A model generated the notes under the pieces. The model did no database searches. It was not told where the DNA came from and was given only the letters and a program-made list of their open reading frames with translations. This document shows positions 62,271 through 64,000 of a stretch of 64,000 nt of DNA, piece after piece (positions within the stretch are counted from its first letter, which is position 1; each line of letters starts with the position of its first letter). The translations under genes were made by a program, and so were the position numbers. The stretch lies in assembly GCA_963513935.1 (NCBI GenBank), contig OY740769.1, positions 108,169,762 to 108,233,761 of the forward strand. Reading direction: 5' to 3'. The stretch comes from Aphrophora alni. Taxonomy: Eukaryota > Arthropoda > Insecta > Hemiptera > Aphrophoridae.

Positions 62271-62875
62271 CCTCTCATTCTCCCAGATGTATCTTAACTA
62301 CTACCAATGACTACATAAATACTATAAGACACGACATGGCCATGTTAAATATTCTACGCTTATTCTTGAGTTGACCAATACCCGCTAGGGTGTGCTGCTA
62401 GAGAATCTGAAGTTGATGTGACTGGCGCTAGGTGGCTCTACGGTCAAACAATGTTTCAGGCGGGTAAGAGAAAACGCACTGATGCCACATATGGGACCAG
62501 AGATGCGAGGGAAGGTCGAGAATCGCTTATCTCAGCGCACGAACTGACAACACTGACTATGCTGACGGAAGTAAGTGAGAAGGTTTGTGAGAGAGAGGTC
62601 AACAGTTGTACAGTCTCAACCAAGTGGGATGCGTACAGTCAAGCACCTGCTGCTAGCGCTTTCTGATAGCTGTGTGTCAAACTTGTGACTAACAGCACCC
62701 TTAAGCGTAGACTATTTCCCTATCCTATGTCGTGTCTTATAGTATTTATGTAGTCATTGCTACTACCAAGTTTTGTTTTAGGTATGGCACAGTTAGTTAT
62801 ATGAACTACAAAATGGATTGAGTTTCCTACACAGTTCTTACAAATAACTGCCACAACTGAAGGTATCATTTTAAT
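62271..62875 (+). repeat. Eaat: Exon-4 acceptor duplication, copy 2 (decoy exon, split by MITE)
   Basis: Second copy of the same 140-bp unit, interrupted at its polypyrimidine side by the element at 62305-62759. TTTTAG ends at 62781, a decoy exon of again 81 nt covers 62782-62862, and AAG|GTATCA follows. In frame it stops at TGA after seven codons. Copies 1 and 2 resemble each other far more than either resembles exon 4, so the partial exon decayed first and was then duplicated. Confidence 0.8.
62305..62759. mobile_element. MITE, 455 bp with 33-bp perfect terminal repeats
   Basis: CAATGACTACATAAATACTA.. at 62305-62337 is exactly inverted at 62727-62759, and similarity continues imperfectly inward (TCTACGCTTA). 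CTACTAC flanks both sides (62298-62304, 62760-62766) as a 7-bp candidate target duplication. The interior is GC-richer than the intron and holds an 82-codon frame (62418-62666) without recognisable domain, probably chance. Superfamily unassigned. Confidence 0.85.
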
Positions 62876-62926
62876 TCCTCTCATTCACCCTAATGTATCT
62901 TAACTTACTACAAAGTTTTGTTTTAG

Positions 62927-63134
62927 GCATGGCACAGCTAGATGCTCGCTCCTCTGGACGGATGGGGTTTCGTGCATTGCTCTACTATATAAGTACTACA
63001 ATTTTAGCTGCTATCGTAGGAATCATCTTAGTGTTACTTATTCACCCTGGGGATCCACTCATCAAAACACATGTTGAAGGTCGTCCAGATGACACCAAAG
63101 TCTCTACCTTGGATGCGATTCTTGATATTATCAG
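62927..63134 (+). CDS. Eaat: EAAT exon 4: TM3 and start of the extracellular loop
   Basis: Residues 123 (completed by GC)-191 plus two bases of Arg192. Reads G-M-A-Q-L-D-A-R-S-S-G-R-M-G-F-R-A, the conserved cytoplasmic link after TM2, then TM3 (about 142-161, Y-Y-I-S-T-T-I-L-A-A-I-V-G-I-I). IHPGD opens the large extracellular loop, ending in LDAILDIIR. All are close to vertebrate and insect EAATs. Acceptor TTTTGTTTTAG (third in a row of three near-identical acceptors), donor ATCAG|GTAACA. Confidence 0.95.
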
Positions 63135-63227
63135 GTAACACATTCATTGCAATTTAATGCTATCTGTAAATAAAATTTCAGTTTGAAGTTGAATTTATAC
63201 ATAATAATAATTAATTATATATTTCAG
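63135..63227 (+). other. Eaat: EAAT intron 4 (93 bp)
   Basis: GTAACA donor, ATATTTCAG acceptor, phase 2. By far the shortest intron of the gene here and free of repeats. Confidence 0.9.
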
Positions 63228-63291
63228 AAACATGTTCCCAGACAATTTGGTTCAAGCTTGCTTCCAACAGGTTTCAACGACTTATAAAAAG
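63228..63291 (+). CDS. Eaat: EAAT exon 5: extracellular loop after TM3
   Basis: Completes Arg192 and encodes NMFPDNLVQACFQQVSTTYKK, residues 193-213. The R-N-M-F-P-x-N-L-V-x-A-C-F-x-Q block is one of the most conserved extracellular motifs of glutamate transporters. Donor AAG|GTAATT restores phase 0. It was too short to be noticed as an open frame and was found from the block and the splice sites. Confidence 0.93.
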
Positions 63292-64000
63292 GTAATTTTT
63301 TTAAATATTTAAATCAATATGTTGTTTATATTTTATAACTTCTGTAATTACTTATTACTAGGAAAATAGCATTAAGTATTTGTTACTATAACATTGATAA
63401 TACAAATGATCTGTTGCAGGAAAACCTGTAAAAAGTTTGTGATATTTCCTTATACTGTTAATATGTTTAAATGTAATTACCGTTCACTTTATTCGTGTAT
63501 TTGACTCAATTATAGCCTTCAGTTTGTTGGTGTGACTTAGCCGTAGCAGACCTCGGACTTCATTAACTATAAGAAGTGAACAATTGCCATACAAATAAAG
63601 ACTTTTTTTTTCAATATGCAGAAGGTAAAACAAATTTTCTCAACAAAAATTTTCAACAAGATGATATTTCAATTACGGTGTATATATAAAACAGCTAAAG
63701 ATATACACTAGTCTTGAAATGTTAGAGGAATAATGTACAAAATTTGACTTATGGTATTATAAAAATAAATATAAAGATTGACTAAGGATATTAAAAATCA
63801 AAATTAGGATGTTTTTAGAAGAAAAAAAAAGTTGTTGTCTCTGAAACTAGGAATAACAAGATAGTGTATAGCATAGATTAAATATACTGCTGAATACTCA
63901 AATAGCATTCTTGTGTAAAATTAAAAAATCCCACTTATCATAAATCGGGCATTAATTTGATATTAGTTGCCCCACACTAAAGGTTCCCCCTAAATTTTAA
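63292..64000 (+). other. Eaat: EAAT intron 5 (beginning)
   Basis: AT-rich. No further exon was found: the acceptor-like TTGCAG at 63415-63420 is followed almost at once by a stop in the required frame. The exons for TM4 onward must lie beyond the window. Confidence 0.7.

Larger units (their letters stand above)
53081..62926 (+). other. Eaat: EAAT intron 3 (9.8 kb)
   Basis: GTATGT donor, TTTTGTTTTAG acceptor. Holds a Penelope-like remnant, a minisatellite, a DDE transposase relic, a foldback element, a Cys-rich repeat-encoded relic, and the duplicated acceptor region with a MITE. Nothing recognised in 53081-54084, 54961-55309, 56611-57099, 57661-58609, 59305-61399 and 61951-62130. The 104-codon - strand frame at 57637-57951 has no domain I know. 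Confidence 0.85.
20492..63291 (+). other. Eaat: Excitatory amino acid transporter gene, five 5' coding exons (partial)
   Basis: Joined exons 20492-20562, 45093-45189, 52882-53080, 62927-63134 and 63228-63291 give 639 nt (71+97+199+208+64), an uninterrupted 213 codons. All introns are GT-AG, in phases 2, 0, 1 and 2, with a phase-0 donor ending the last exon. The product is an SLC1-family Na+-coupled glutamate/aspartate transporter, a trimeric plasma-membrane protein that clears glutamate, mainly in glia and nerve in insects. Full family members run to about 480-570 residues with eight TM helices and two re-entrant hairpins; only TM1-TM3 are here, so the substrate-binding half lies beyond the window. 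Whether it is the Eaat1 or Eaat2 paralogue cannot be told from this part. Confidence 0.93.

Noticed and set aside
62418..62666. 82-codon frame inside the MITE
   Set aside because: No domain; MITEs of this size are nonautonomous and the frame is probably due to the higher GC content.
1..64000. CRISPR array or bacterial operon structure
   Set aside because: Direct repeats here are minisatellites without spacer structure, and the genes are intron-containing animal genes.

Overview
The window looks like a stretch of a large, AT-rich, repeat-laden insect genome. The main reasons are an arthropod-style multi-copy neuropeptide precursor, an excitatory amino acid transporter gene with introns up to 24.5 kb, and decayed transposons of many animal-type classes. 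I cannot place it to order with confidence. Both recognised genes are on the + strand and both are incomplete here.

Positions 1-1542 hold the 3' end of a neuropeptide precursor gene. It is a run of near-identical 27-residue units, each bounded by KR/KKR(R) cleavage sites, followed by a stop and an AATAAA. The units most resemble orcokinin/orcomyotropin peptides, but the assignment is tentative. From 1543 to about 20160 the sequence is intergenic. It contains foldback repeats, a LINE ORF1 relic, a Helitron replication-protein relic, microsatellites and one copy of a dispersed repeat family.

From about 20160 to the end lies the 5' part of an SLC1-family excitatory amino acid (glutamate) transporter gene. 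I could join five coding exons whose splice phases all agree: 20492-20562, 45093-45189, 52882-53080, 62927-63134 and 63228-63291. They encode residues 1-213, that is the cytoplasmic N-terminus, TM1-TM3 and the start of the large extracellular loop; TM4-TM8 must lie beyond the window. The GC-richer leader carries short upstream ORFs. Intron 1 is 24.5 kb, intron 2 is 7.7 kb, intron 3 is 9.8 kb and intron 4 only 93 bp.

The introns are full of mobile DNA. Intron 1 holds a PIF/Harbinger element with intact ends and a TAA duplication, a non-LTR reverse-transcriptase relic, two 1.5-kb inverted copies of an unidentified repeat, and several degenerate minisatellites. Intron 2 holds a 22-bp minisatellite split by a 1.66-kb insertion. 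Intron 3 holds a Penelope-like element remnant, a DDE transposase relic, a foldback element, a Cys-rich repeat-encoded domain, and a tandem duplication of the exon-4 splice acceptor. That duplication created two stop-containing 81-nt decoy exons, one of which was split from its upstream sequence by a 455-bp MITE.

The most unusual signals are: (1) the highly homogenised peptide repeat, (2) a group of foldback or single repeats with hammerhead-ribozyme-like cores next to Penelope-like coding sequence, and (3) the duplicated decoy (possible poison) exons just before transporter exon 4. All homology statements are from reading by eye; no database or structure search was run.
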